Assembly (NCBI GenBank): GCA_021904315.1
Contig: CM038916.1
Location: 18,001,897 to 18,065,896 of the forward strand
From: Sphagnum magellanicum
Lineage: Eukaryota > Streptophyta > Sphagnopsida > Sphagnales > Sphagnaceae
Length of the DNA stretch: 64,000 nt
Reading direction: 5' to 3'
The notes beneath the pieces are model-generated. The model was not told where the DNA came from and did no database searches. It worked only from the letters and a program-made list of their open reading frames with translations. Below, piece by piece: positions 1-11,829 of the stretch; the first letter of the stretch is position 1, and every line of letters starts with the position of its first letter. The position numbers and the translations under genes were made by a program.

Positions 1-729
1 TGCGGAAGCTGCTTTCCAGGTGGAGCTGATGGAGCAACGCAGTACTTCAAGTGATGGGCAGTTTGATGGGACGACTGCAAGTCTGGCATTTTCCACCTGC
101 TCCAGCAATTTTGACTCTCATGCAAGTATTCACGACATGACTATGCATAGGTGTTCCTACTTTTGTCCTTGTGTCAGAGAGGGCAATAGTGTGTTGGTGG
201 TTCTACAATTTGCAACATGGAAAACTTGCAGATTTTCAATTGCACTCTTGGGTTGCTTAATAATCTATCTTTGTCTCTCTCTAATGACTGAATGTCTCAC
301 CAGAGCACAGCAAGATAGCAATGCATTAGTACTGAAGGATTTGAAAACATCATGTTCTTGATACTTGATTAAACTTGAAACAAGGATCCACCGAGGGTGT
401 AACTCCATGATCACTCAAGTAGTTGGTTGTTAATTGCAGAGATTTGACTGATTATAATGGCTTATTCATTTTAGAGGCTTTGGCAGACAGTTTGAGTTAC
501 TTTTCTGTACTGGTATAGTAAAGGACCTGATTTGAGGCAAAGATGAAACCTGCTTGATTTACTATGGGAATTACAATGAGTATCACATGTTTTAGCATTA
601 TATTATGCAAAGTTTTGCATGAGTGGTGGCTATTGCTTCATTGGTTTGCGAAGTATTGATGGCTGTATCTGCTTGCAGGGCCGTGGGGTGATGGCTGAAG
701 CTGTGGATAAGATGACACCAGATAACTGA
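1..729 (+). CDS. 3' end of an unidentified spliced gene (truncated by window start)
   Basis: Two exon pieces fit together in frame. Bases 2-19 read AEAAFQ and end at a CAG|GT donor. After an intron of about 660 bp, a TTGCAG acceptor at 673-678 opens bases 679-729, which read GRGVMAEAVDKMTPDN and a TGA stop at 727-729. Both borders are phase 0, giving the C-terminal end AEAAFQ-GRGVMAEAVDKMTPDN. The region is visibly richer in G and C than the DNA beyond 2.3 kb, as expected of a transcribed end. Alternatively the frame stays open through the donor to a stop near 361, giving a longer unspliced tail of low-quality composition; I favour the spliced form. Too little protein is visible to name a family. 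The rest of the gene lies to the left of the window. Confidence 0.4.
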
Positions 730-1459
730 CAGTGGAGCCTCTTGGACTTGGTGGGTGACTTTTGTTTGAAAATAGCCAGAGAGAGGTGCCTAAGTTGAAG
801 TGTCAATTTTCTATCTGGAAACTTGAGAGGTCTTCCAGTACTGTGTTGGAAGTTTGTCTTGCCAGGACATTTAATTCTGGAAATATCACTGAAGACATGT
901 TGTGGAGAAGTCTCAACTTGTCGCACGTTGGTTTTCAGAAAATTCTTGTATCAGAGGGTGTTAAAATGTCTGTGAACACTCAATGATAACTAGGGGGTCC
1001 ATTTGGTGTTGTAATTGAGAGTTTGCATTTGGGAAACTTTTACCTTTTATCCCACCACATTGAGTGATTGGAAAACTGCTCCTCATTTGCCAATTGAGGA
1101 TAAAGTGATAGTGCTTATTTGCTGGTTAGTGTGGCACTCTTGGGTCAAGGCTCATTCTTCTGTGTAGCAATTTTTTCTTTTTCACTGAGGCATGACATTA
1201 TATGGATGCTTTAGCAGGTGCAGGAAGCATGTCCATACAAATTGTGACTTGGGACCAAGTGCAAAATGCACAGTTTCTCACTCTTTTTGGGTGTCAGGAC
1301 TCAAAAAGCCTTAAATAGATCAGCAATTGTGATCATTTCCATTTTGTCATTGATTATATAAACTGAGCTTTCTAGTCTTGGGGTGTTCATATGCACTGCA
1401 GGTTTCCCATATTCAGGTTTTTCCAATGTCCTATTGTATTTTTCTTGGCTCATTTGGTT

Positions 1460-1830
1460 CCTTCTTACTTGCTCAATGCTGGAACCAGTTTTTGTGTCTT
1501 ATTCAGGTACATTTTTAGGGTTTTCCCCGGTTGAGACAGGTGGTCATCTGTGAGTTCCACTTGTGGTTCTGCCAGTTCCACTTTGTGTCTTTGCCATTTT
1601 CACTTGTGATTTGATTGAATGGAAGGGGATGTTGGTTACGCCCTGGATCAGGCCTGGTAGAACCCACGGCAGTGCTTAATAGGTCCCTTCTTACTTTCTC
1701 AACGCCTGAACCGGTTTTGGTTTGTGGATCTTATCCAGGTACTTTTTTGAGGTTTTTTCCCAGTGGGACAGGTTCCACTTCGGGATCTGCTAGTTCCAGT
1801 TGTGATGTGAATTAATGGTGGGGGAGGCCA
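1460..1830 (+). repeat. diverged tandem duplication, period about 226 bp
   Basis: The block starting CCTTCTTACTTGCTCAA at 1460 recurs from 1686 as CCTTCTTACTTTCTCAA. Matching segments follow in the same order: a 'CTGGAACCAGTTTT' / 'CTGAACCGGTTTT' pair, a 'TTATTCAGGTAC' / 'TTATCCAGGTAC' pair, and a repeated 'AGTTCCACTT'-like part. Copies are clearly diverged, so the duplication is old. Confidence 0.55.
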
Positions 1831-1959
1831 GTTACACTCCAGAACAGGCTGCGGTAAGAGCCCCTTACCACCTGATGGAACATTGTCTTGCTTGCCCTTC
1901 TGGTGTCTCAACTCATACCCATGAGGGATGGGCCCTTCTGGACCCTAGAACATGTCTTC

Positions 1960-2120
1960 TGTGTTCATTCTACATGGGAACAAGCCTTGTGTTCTGGGGG
2001 CATTCCACATGGAAATGAGTGATTCTGGTGTCTTAGAACATAACAGCCTTGTATTCTGGTTGTGTTCCACATGGAAACAAGCACTTCTGGTTGTCTTAGA
2101 ACGTAACAGCCTTGTCTGAA
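1960..2120 (+). repeat. short tandem repeat, period about 62-65 bp
   Basis: Roughly two and a half units built on TTCCACATGGAAA, followed by CTTCTGG/ATTCTGG and CTTAGAAC(A/G)TAACAGCCTTGT. Units begin near 1960, 2004 and 2066. Open frames across it on the minus strand are repeat translations. Confidence 0.55.
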
Positions 2121-2279
2121 GGTAGGAATGGACAATGGACCTATTTGGAGTGCTTCTTCTACATGAAGAAACCAAATAGTTACTTTTCTTTCTGGATTTT
2201 CTTCTCTGAATAGAGTAGTCTTACAACAGAGATTTAATGCCAAGCTCTTTTGCAAATCTTAGGTGTTGGGCAAGGACTG

Positions 2280-4024
2280 AAAAGTGGGCTGTTCAAATTA
2301 TACAAAAACTTTCAGTGATTTACAGTACAATTAATTACCACAATTAATCTGAATTTATTGTAAAATTACAATAATTGTACTAGTTATACATTAAGTGCAC
2401 TAAAAATATAATTTATAACTAAAGTTAGTGGTCATAATTTCCGATTTTTATTTTAAATTAGTATTAATAAAAAAATTTAGTAATTTTATGCTAACTCCAT
2501 TGTTTGATGTAATTAACTGTAATTAGACTAATTTAATTACACTAAGTTATTGTATTTGTTATTTATAATCACTTATTTAAAATGAAACTATAATTATATC
2601 ATAAGTTTTCACACTAATTATTAATATTCTCAGTACTCTCAAACCATTGTAATTATTTTAATTCCATGATTATGTTACAATAAATTAAATTATTAATTTA
2701 TATTTACAATATTCACAATAAAAATACTACAATTAGCGTATTGGAATTAAAGTTACTTCTTATGTAACCAAAAAAACTTATTTAAAAAAATCCCTTTGTT
2801 GGATTTGCCATCCCTTTTTCTTGTGGCCAGGTTGCAAAAATTTGCCCAAAAAAAAGTATTGGTTGTAACATAAAAACTAATTCTAAGATTTAATATTTTG
2901 AGTAATAAAAAATAAGTATTGTAATCAGAGAAATTATATATTAATTACATAATTTATAATTTAACTTGCTATTTATAATGTAAAACTTATAACTTTCATG
3001 TTTCAAAAAAAGTAATTGTAATATAATTACATAATTGATGTAATTATTGTATCCATTATTTATAATCACCTATTTATAATAAATAATTATTGTTACTACT
3101 AAAACCCCTTGACCAGGGAAAAAAAACTTTGGATTAATCAAAGGTTATTTAATGTCAATTCAAGAATTTCACAATTAAAAATCATGATTCCATTTGCATT
3201 TGATTTTCCTTTGATTTTCTAAACAATGAACTCTGTATTTGTATATGGTGTCATTCATAATGCATGATGCAAACATTTGTATCAAACAATTTTTTTTTCA
3301 AATTTTTTAATAATTGCAAAATTCAACTAGTACAATTATGGTGAATAAATTCATATTCACATAATATTTATTAATGATGATGCAATGAAGAAAGTTGGTG
3401 TATGTTGAAACTCAAAAGCTCAAAGTGTTTTTTCTATGTGAAGTGTGATGCTAAAGGGTAATTCTTGTAAGACTAACTTGTTGGTATTTGTGGGCCTCTC
3501 TCTGCTCAATACATAGATGATCACATAAGAGATTAGGAGCTTACAATGCATGTGTTGGAAGGTGGTCCTTGAATTCAATAAAGTCAATGTCAGGAGAGAC
3601 AAATGCTATCAACATGTGTAAAATTAGGAAAGTTGTAATAAAGGCATGCAATGAGTTCGAGCAGGTCAAGGCTACTTACCTTCTTTTTTTCCATTTCAAG
3701 CATCAAGTGATTTAGGTTTTCTAACAACATGTTCATTACATGTTCATGATGAACACAACTTCTACAACTTGATTTCTTTTGCGAATTTGTGTCGAGTTGT
3801 AGTCCTCATCTTACTTACTTACTTACTTACTTACAATTTAGCGTCATTAAGTGGGCCAAACAAACTCATCAACTTTGTCTTGTTTTAGGATCTTGTTAAA
3901 TTATCTTGTGCATAATTGTGTCCAATTGTTCTTTTTTACAAATGTTAGATTTCATATTTGACATGGAGTTTTGCTATCCCAATGAATTACTAGGAAAACT
4001 CACAAAGTGCATACGATTTATAGG
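2280..4024. other. AT-rich intergenic DNA, no gene seen
   Basis: Strongly AT-rich and dominated by permutations of TAATTATAA and ATTAATT. No coding signal. The only clear simple repeat is (ACTT)n at about 3808-3835. Confidence 0.6.
3808..3835 (+). repeat. (ACTT)n microsatellite
   Basis: About seven uninterrupted ACTT units. Confidence 0.9.
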
Positions 4025-4308
4025 ATGATTGTATGTTTTTCAAGACAAAGGAGGTTAAATATGAGCAATGGGATGGGCAAGCCAAAATTTTGAGCATAGT
4101 ATTTTGCATGTTGGGGGCACTCCTCATGTCTATATACAAGGGGCCCATCATATTTAAAGGTTTGGTATTAAAAGCAATTCCACCAAACTCTATGTTGCCA
4201 AGTAAACTTTTTTGGGAGATTTCAATATGGGGCTTGAAGGGTGGGGTATTGATAATGGACCTTTGGATGTCTTTTTTTAATCCTTCAATTTCTCACTATT
4301 GGCATTGA
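4025..4308 (+). pseudogene. WAT1-related (EamA/MtN21-like) transporter exon remnant
   Basis: A single open stretch after a TTTATAG acceptor-like site reads FFKTKEVKYEQW, then DGQAKILSIVFCMLGALLMS and IYKGP. This follows the WAT1-family pattern in which a short cytosolic stretch with 'GQAK(V/I)LG' leads into a membrane helix with 'GA' and ends in 'YKGP'. A second hydrophobic stretch follows (LKGGVLIMDLWMSFF), then a stop near 4306. Intact WAT1 proteins have about ten helices (350-400 residues) over several exons. Here only about 90 residues survive, and I found no matching exon on either side. The family normally exports or takes up auxin or amino acids at plasma membrane or tonoplast; this copy cannot. 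The short length makes the family call moderate. Confidence 0.5.
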
Positions 4309-5062
4309 GACTAACTTAAAGGTAAATGTTTTTTTTCATTGTGAGATGAAGAATTATCTACAGTTGGAAGGACTCCACTATTTTACAAGATTTGAATAAA
4401 GAAATTTAATGATTTTGAACAGAATTATGGTTTTAATTCAAATCAACAAGGGGACATGTGGTGATTTTTTGCACACTAAATTGGTCACGTTAGGTCCAAA
4501 GTTAGGACATGAATACTGATAATAAAATCATATAGTGTATAGTTATTTTTTAGCAAGAAAGGTGACGTCACATTTTTAGGCCAAATTGCATTAATCCAAC
4601 CTGAGTTTGTATATCATGTTTGCATCAAACGTGGGTGCATGGATACAAAATGAGTAGTACATCTACATTCCATGTACCCTAAAAAGCTCATAGAACCTTA
4701 CAAAAATTCATTTCACACTATAATTTGTAGAGGTAGTTCAAAAAGGGTAGATGATTTCACATGCTTTTGAACATTATCCAAATTGCAACTATTTCCCAAA
4801 TCTGAAGGCAAAGTCCAAGAATTATTAACATTTGATCCTACACAAGTGTTCAATGAATAATTTGAAAACAATGCATCCAACGAGAGACCTTTGTAATCAT
4901 AAAGGACTAGAAACACATAATAGTAAATGCACATAATCTTCTAATACATCTATTCTACTAATGTTTATTCACTATTGAGAATGGAAGAAAGGGAATTCCA
5001 TGTTTGTAAAACTCAAAATTGTAGTCAATTTGCTGCAAATGCATCTATAGCCTTAAAATAGT
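4309..5062. other. intergenic DNA, no gene seen
   Basis: AT-rich single-copy-looking sequence up to the first solo LTR. Possible downstream exons of the WAT1 remnant were looked for and not found. Confidence 0.5.
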
Positions 5063-5067
5063 CAACA

Positions 5068-5890
5068 TGTCGCAACCCCACTTTGAAGGAAATGTGAGGT
5101 TGCCACTCACACTCCCGAAAATGGGACTTGGGAGTCCTTCGAGACTCCCGAAAACTCAGAACGCGATTGCAGGGGTCAAAACACCTTGTTTCTAGGCGTT
5201 CTTTATATCGTTGGAAAGGTCTTGGAGTGTAGATGTCCAAAATGGCCTTGTATGAGCCATTTGGACATGTGCAGCACAAGTTATGGTCAAAAGAAGGGCC
5301 GGGAGTCAAACTGGCAATTTAACTCCTGACCACTAAAAGTCGGGAATCGATTCGATCCTGGTGTGTGCAGGTGAAGTGAAACACACCATTGGAAAGCTCT
5401 CGAGGAGAGCTACAACTTTGCTTTAGACCTCGTCTCAATCCGAGCTCAGGGCGAAAAATTATGAACGCCCAAAATCCCGAGAATCCAAACCGGGACAGTT
5501 TCGGGACTCCACTTTGGGAGTCCCGAGAAAAAGTGCCATTCGGATGCAAGTGCGATGGAAAGACGCAGAGAATACTATATGGGGGAAGGTGGTGGCTTCC
5601 CCCGAGTCCGGGCCGTGGTGAGTCAAGTGAGTCCAAGGTTGCCTATGGCTAGTCCCAACACCAAAAGTGTGTAGATTGAGTTCTAACCAACTTGTTGGTT
5701 GGATTTGGATGTAGGATCGAATAACTAAGTAGCTTGTCCCTTTTCCTAGTCTAATCTCGGAGCTTTCAGCACGCCCCTCTCACCCCCTTTAGTGCTGGAA
5801 ACTGGGAGCGTGCCCCGAGTCCTTCCTAGTTTCGCAACTTGAGCAAGTTAGTCCCAACTTGGGACTAACCAAGGACTAAGGAGCGCATCA
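5068..5890 (+). mobile_element. solo LTR, family member 1 (823 bp, TSD CAACA)
   Basis: Begins TGTCGCAACCCC and ends GGAGCGCATCA, that is TG...CA as expected of an LTR. The 5 bases just before (5063-5067, CAACA) recur just after (5891-5895, CAACA), a target site duplication of retrotransposon size. There is no second LTR, primer-binding site or polyprotein next to it, so it is a solo LTR left by LTR-LTR recombination. An internal block shared by family members, TACTATATGGGGGAAGG at about 5574-5590, may hold the LTR's TATA region. All open frames inside it belong to the repeat. Confidence 0.9.
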
Positions 5891-5895
5891 CAACA

Positions 5896-7355
5896 CCTAA
5901 CCTTCACTTAGTTATCAATGAAAAAGTTATATCTTGAAAGTCACAAAAGCAAAACCCATAATTAAACCTAAATTTGACACTAAAAACTATGCATGCATGA
6001 AACAGGATGCGGAGTTCACAAGCTTCTATTTCTACTCTTTCACTTCATATGTTGGATGCAATTGGGACTAAATAATTGTTAAGGTTATTTGTAACATTTT
6101 CAACTAAACAATTTCATTATACATGTCTAAGTGTTGCAATAGCCATAAAAAAATTGAATGAGAGTCACCATGGATAATTGGTCATGAAGCTGCAAACGAA
6201 ATGCAATTGTTTGATGCACATTACATTCTAATCACAATGTAAGTACCATGTAGCTCCAAAAAATGACAAATGCGTGTCATGAATAATCTTGGATAGTGGA
6301 TGTTAATGTTTACTAAATTTGAAAAGCCTAGAAATTATTCCACCTTTATATATGTTAATTGAAATGTTGTGATGATACAAGTGAAAATTTGTACCAAGCA
6401 TGCCTTCTCTTCATAGAAATCTATAATCTTAGTAATTTTTGCATTAACTTTATCATGTTTACCCCATGATCCCTTGTGCTCAAAGCACAATTTGGTCAAT
6501 TGTTTTTTTTCTTTCCATTCACAAAAAAAAAGATAGCATAGATCTAATACATTGGGGTACTAGGTACGTACATATACAAAATTATGGAAACACGTTTTGT
6601 GTTATAAGGCTTTTTAGATTGAAGAAAGTTTAACAAGAACATTTCTAAAAATTCATAATTTTTATGGTTGAAGGAGCTTGCTCTAATGTATTAAAGACAT
6701 TGATTACATCAAAGAATGAACAATTGATGAGCAGTGAGAGTAAAAACATATACAAAGAATGGATTGTGCCTCTATTTTAGTTGTGATGTCATCTTCATAA
6801 CCCCAAAGTAAATCATTAACCTCCTCAATACTTTGACCTTTTTTCCCTATTGACTATAGCTCTTTATCACAATCTTTGGATTGCACCCTAGCTCCAAATC
6901 CCCTTTAAAGTCAAAGGCAAAAGTCAAGGTGTACAAAGAGATGTTATTCACTTTTAGAGTACACAAAATCAACAAGAAATATAAATGACTAAAATCCTCC
7001 CACTTAGAATGTAAAGAAAATATTAATATTAACAAGTCATTAATGTCAAAAGGGAAGCATGGTGGGTTACTTATGTATCTAGGAAAATCTCTTGCATCTT
7101 TTCATTCTCAATCCTGAATATTGATTAATGTTTATGAACACCCAAACCCCATCTTCAAGGTGTTATGGCCCATCATCCAAGTTCTTATACATTTTTTGAT
7201 GTTGATTGATAACAAAAGATTTCACCAAAATGTGATGAAATTACCCAACTTCCCACTCTTGCTTTCAAATTGTGGCTATAGTGTGGACTCATAACTTAGG
7301 GAGGTTATTTGTTAATCAAACAAATGGATTTTTTCTGCTTCCAAAGCAACATAAT
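5896..7355. other. intergenic DNA, no gene seen
   Basis: AT-rich sequence between two solo LTRs. Nothing recognisable on either strand. Confidence 0.55.
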
Positions 7356-7360
7356 CACTT

Positions 7361-8239
7361 TAACACACCCCCAAGCTCCCTGATAGACTCAATTGCGAGT
7401 CCAAATGTGAAAACAACGAAAGGATAAGGAGTTGGGGTACACTCCTTGTTTCATAGCACTTCGGGGATAGAGGAGCATTCTAAAGCTTCAGGATGAGGAC
7501 TAGGACGAGTGACAAGTGAGTCAATTATTCACACGAACTTACACAAACCAAACAATAAGTTGGTTAGTGCATAGTTGGAGCACTTTTGGTGCACGGACGA
7601 ACCATGGGCAAACACAAACTTACAAGACTCATCATGGCCCGGATTAGGGGGAAGTCACCACCTTCTCCCTTATAGTATTCTCTGTGCCTGGCCACAAGGC
7701 TTGCACCCAAACATCATTTTGTCTCAAGACTCCCAAGTTGGGAGTCCCAAAATTCCCGAAATTGAGATTCCCGTGATTTTGGAGGCCCATAACTTCTTGT
7801 GCAAAGTTCCAGTTGAGATGAAGTCTGAAGCAAAGTTGTATCCCTCATCGAGATTTTTCCAACAATATACGGCACGTAATGGTCGGGAGTCAAATTGGCA
7901 CCTTGATTCTGGGCCCTTCTTTTGGCCATAACTTATGTTTTAAGTACCCAAATGAATCATGCAAGCCCATTTTAATCATCTATGTTCCAAGATCTTTTCA
8001 ATGACATAAGGAAGTTTTCAATCTAATGAATTTTGACCCCTGCAATTGCCTTCTAAACATTTGGAAGTCCATAAGGACTCCAACTCCCAAAATGGGAATT
8101 CATTTGGGAATGTGGGGTTCATTCCTTCACACTCTCCTACACTTTTGGGAGCATGAAATGTGACTCCCAGGTTTCATTCTTGACCCACACCTTTGCAAGC
8201 CCTTACTTTGGTCGTGAGCCCAAGGCTAAGGTTGTGACA
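7361..8239 (-). mobile_element. solo LTR, family member 2, inverted (879 bp, degenerate TSD)
   Basis: Reverse-oriented copy. Read on the minus strand it begins TGTCACAACCTTAGCC (from 8239) and runs to ...GGGGGTGTGTTA (7361), where the last bases match the GGGGGTGCGTCA end of the 33-kb copy apart from decay. Flanks are CACTT (7356-7360) and CACTC (8240-8244), a target duplication with one change. Divergence from member 1 and the decayed CA end point to an older insertion of the longer subtype (about 880 bp). A frame of about 118 codons on the + strand runs antisense through it and is not a gene. Confidence 0.8.
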
Positions 8240-8244
8240 CACTC

Positions 8245-9260
8245 CCCAATCGCATGTCCAATGCCAATGCTTACACTTTGGAATTTTCCCATTCCTCTTG
8301 ACATCAACAATACCCATTCACATTACCCTTCCAAATCAACGATTAAAAAGTGTTCAAATTTCAATAATTTTTTTAAAATTCCTTAATCATCATCCAAGTG
8401 CAACACTCACTCACATCTCCACATTCACAAAGATGCAATCAACTTTCCAAACACAAATGTGAAGCACAAAACATATAGCAGATGAAGCACTAAATTTCTT
8501 GATATTTTACAAATGCATTGTCCACGAATTTTCTTATCTACTTCCAATTGTTGGTGCATTGTAGAGTGTTTTTTTATGGCCTACATTGTTTTCCAAATTG
8601 AGTCTCATTATTAGTGTGCTTCTGTTTACAATGTTCATATATGGCATTTGATGCCTTCCAAGAATGGTATTTGAAATACTCAGATTTGAAATAGATTGTT
8701 TATGTACATAATAAGTCCACATGAATTTGTTAATGTTAATTGTGATACCCTTGGTCACCAAAACTTCACTTTGCTAAAGGTAGGACGATTGAAAAATAAA
8801 ACGCACACACAACCTTTTTTTCATATAGATAGATGTCTATATAATAGCCCTCAATTGACTCCTCTTCTTCTAATGTGGTAGAAAAATGCTTTAATGTTAA
8901 CCCTCTCAATTGCCATTTTACATGTACACATCGTACAATGAACTCTTACTAAATTTTTTTAAATGTTCAAGATTATGGAAGTCAAAACATGAATCTCACT
9001 TTGAATGAGGCCAATTGATTACTTGTTTTTTGTGAAAAAGACAATTAATACCCCTACCCAATGAAATGAAAATGGAGTATTAAGAACAAGGATTTAAATT
9101 ATTGTTCCATGCTTGTGGGCATGGATTTAGTCATTTGTTACTTTTTTTCCATTTCGAAAGAATTCAATTAGTATCCTACCTATTTGAAATGAGTAGAACG
9201 AAAAATGAAATGTTGGAGATTGTTGCATCCCCATGGCCATTAGTTTATCAATTGTCGACT
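8245..9260. other. intergenic DNA, no gene seen
   Basis: AT-rich sequence between solo LTRs. No coding or RNA feature recognised. Confidence 0.5.
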
Positions 9261-9958
9261 CTTAATGTCATGACCTTAACCTTGGGTTCGCAATCAAAGC
9301 AAGGGCATGGAAAGGTGTTGGCCGATAATGTGACCTTGGAGTCACATTCACACTCTTGGGAGTGCTAGAAAGTGTGAGGGAACAAACCCACGCACTCCTA
9401 AATGGATTCCCATTTTGGGAGTTAGAGTCTTGATGGATTTCCAAATTTTTAGAGAGTGGTTAAAAGGGTTAAACTCATTGGATTGAAAACTTCCTTATGC
9501 CATTGAAAAGATCTTAAGACGTAGATGTCTAAAATGGGCTTACATGATCATTTGACTATTTACAACACAAATTATGGTTGAAAGAAAGGTCAAAAATCAA
9601 AGTGTCAACTTGACTCCCAACCATTAAAAGTTGGGAATCGCCTGGAGTTATGTGTGTGTAGGAGGTGTGTCACATATCTTTGGAAAAATTTCGACGAAGG
9701 TTACAACTTTGCTTTAAACCTCACTTCAATCAGAACTTTTCACAAGAAGTTATGGACGTCCAAAGTGGTGGGAGTTTCAATTTCTAGAATTGTAGGATCC
9801 CTGACTTGGGACTCCTGAGGAAAATGTCATTTGGATGTAGCCTTCATGGCATGTCATAGAAAATATTATAAAGGGGAAGGTGGTGGCTTCCCCCAAATCT
9901 GGACCGTGGTGAGTTTTATGAATCCATATCTGCCCACGTCTCATATGTGCACCAAAAA

Positions 9959-10776
9959 TGTCGCAACCCCACTTTGACCAAGTGTGGGGGTGAAGCCCAA
10001 CACTTGGAAAAGTTGGAGGTTGCGAGTCTTCCGGGACTCCTGAATGTTCAAAGCTCGACAGAAAGGCCCAAAACACCTCGCATTGGGGTGTTCTTGATGT
10101 CATTAGAAAGGTCTTGAAACGTAGATATCGAAAATGCCCTCGCATTGACAATTCAGACATCTCCAGCTCAAGTTATGGGCAAAAGAAGGGCCGGAAGTCA
10201 AACTGGCAGTTTGACTCCCGACCACTAAAAGTTGGAAATCGACCTCTTCTTGACGTTCGATGACGTGCGACATGGCGTTGGAAAGATCTCGACAAGGGCT
10301 ACAACTTTGGTTCAGACCTCGTCGCGATCCAACTCTGCAGTCGGGAGTTATGGCGGTTCAAAGTTCCGGGAGTCTCGTTGGGACAATTTCGGGACTCCAT
10401 TTCGGGAGTCCCGGGAATTTGTGCCATTCGGATGTAGCCTTCGCAACTAGCCACAGAGAATACTATATGGGGGAAGGTGGTGGCTTCCCCCTAGTCCGGG
10501 CCGTGGTGAGTCTTGTGTGTCCAAATGCCCGTGGCAAGTCCCAACACCCAAAGGGGTCCCGGAATGTGAACTAACCACGTGGGTGGTTTGTTTTGGTGCA
10601 GATTCATGCTTGATCTACTAAACCTTCTTCCTAGTCTAATCCCGGGGCTCCCAATTCGACCCTCTACCCCTTTCTAGAGTTGGAAGCCGGGAGCGTGCTA
10701 CCAAGTTCAACTTTCCGCAACTTGACTTTGTGAAACCCTCAAGTGGGTTCCACCCCCGTGACTTGGGAGCGCGCCA
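9959..10776 (+). mobile_element. solo LTR nested in member 3 (family member 4, 818 bp, TSD AAAAA)
   Basis: Begins TGTCGCAACCCC and ends GGGAGCGCGCCA. AAAAA at 9954-9958 is repeated at 10777-10781. It sits inside the host LTR, whose sequence continues directly afterwards. It is closer to member 1 than to its host, so it belongs to the shorter subtype. No internal retrotransposon sequence. Confidence 0.88.
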
Positions 10777-10995
10777 AAAAATCCTTCAATTATGCATTAA
10801 CCAACTTGTTGTTTGGTTTTTACAAATTGATATGAATAATTGACACACTTGTCATTTGTCCTAATCCCCATCCTAGAGCTCCAACACACCCCTCTTACCC
10901 CAGAAGCGTTGCGAGTTACAGAGTGTGCCCTAACTCTTTCTTCTTCCATTGTTTTCACTTTGGGACTTGCATTTGAATTAAACAAGGAGTTTGGA

Positions 10996-11815
10996 TGTCA
11001 CAACCCTACTTTGAGGGAAATGTGAGGATGAAATTCACACTCCCAAAATTGGGACTTGGGAGTCCTCCGGGACTCCTGAAATTTTAGAGTTCGATTACAG
11101 GGGTCAAAACACCTTGCATTGGGGTGTTCTTTATATCATTGAAAAGCTAGCAAAGTGTAGATGTCGAAAATAGGCTTGCATGGGCCATTTGCACATCTGC
11201 AGCACAAGTTATAGCAAAAAGAAGGGCCGAAAGTCAATTTGGCAATTTGACTCCCAACCATTAAAAGTCAGGAATTGACCCGACCCCAGTGTGTGCAAGT
11301 GGAGTGTGACACATCGTTGGAAATTTCTCAAGGAGAACTACAAGTTTGCTTCAGATCTCATCCCAATCTGAGGTTTAAACAAAGAATTATGACTTCGCAA
11401 AATCTCGAGAGTCCAAACCGAGACAGTTTTGGGACTCTTCTTTGGGAGTCCCAGGACAAAAAGCCATTCGGATGTGGGTGCCGCGGAGAGGCACAAAATA
11501 TACTATATGGGGGAAGGTGGTGGCTTGCTTCAAGTCCGGGCCATGGTGAATAAAGTGAATCTATAGTTGCCCGTGGCTTGTCCTAGCACCAAGGGTGTTC
11601 CAAAAAGTGAACTAACCAACTTGTTGGTTGGTTTGATGCAGGTTCGAGGAAGTGAATAACTTGTCACTCTTCCTAGTCCCATCCCGGAGCTTCGGCACGC
11701 CCCTCTACCCCTTCTAGTGTTGAGAGCTGGGAGCGTGCCCCAAGTTCCTCCTAATTCCATTGTTTGAGTGACTTAGACCCGTCTTGGGTCTAACTAGGGA
11801 CTTGGGAGCGTGTCA
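10996..11815 (+). mobile_element. second solo LTR nested in member 3 (family member 5, 820 bp, TSD TTGGA)
   Basis: Begins TGTCACAACCCTACTTTG and ends GGGAGCGTGTCA. TTGGA at 10991-10995 is repeated exactly at 11816-11820, and the last nine bases of the host LTR follow. The insertion point is only nine bases from the host's 3' end. Same short subtype as members 1 and 4. Confidence 0.9.
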
Positions 11816-11829
11816 TTGGAGGTGCATCA

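Larger units (their letters stand above)
730..2275 (+). other. probable 3' UTR and downstream flank of the left-edge gene, with local duplications
   Basis: No convincing coding sequence. Short open frames here overlap on both strands and resemble no family. Base composition stays more balanced than in the AT-rich DNA after 2280, so part of it is probably transcribed 3' UTR. It contains the diverged duplication at 1460-1830 and the short repeat at 1960-2120. Confidence 0.3.
9266..11829 (+). mobile_element. old solo LTR interrupted by two younger solo LTRs (family member 3, host)
   Basis: The host LTR begins TGTCATGACCTTAACCTTGG at 9266 and runs to 9958. It resumes at 10782-10995 (TCCTTCAATTATGC... 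to AAGGAGTTTGGA) and ends at 11821-11829 (GGTGCATCA). This order matches the uninterrupted copy at 33009-33891, whose end reads AAGGAGTTTGGGGGTGCGTCA. Without the inserts and their duplicated bases the host is about 916 bp. Flanks are CTTAA before and CTTGG after, a partly decayed target duplication, as expected of the oldest layer. Confidence 0.8.

Noticed and set aside
5319-11760. Plus- and minus-strand frames of 70 to 130 codons at 5.3-5.7, 7.5-7.9, 9.8-10.6 and 11.3-11.8 kb as genes
   Set aside because: They recur at equivalent positions in the solo LTRs and have no gag/pol resemblance.
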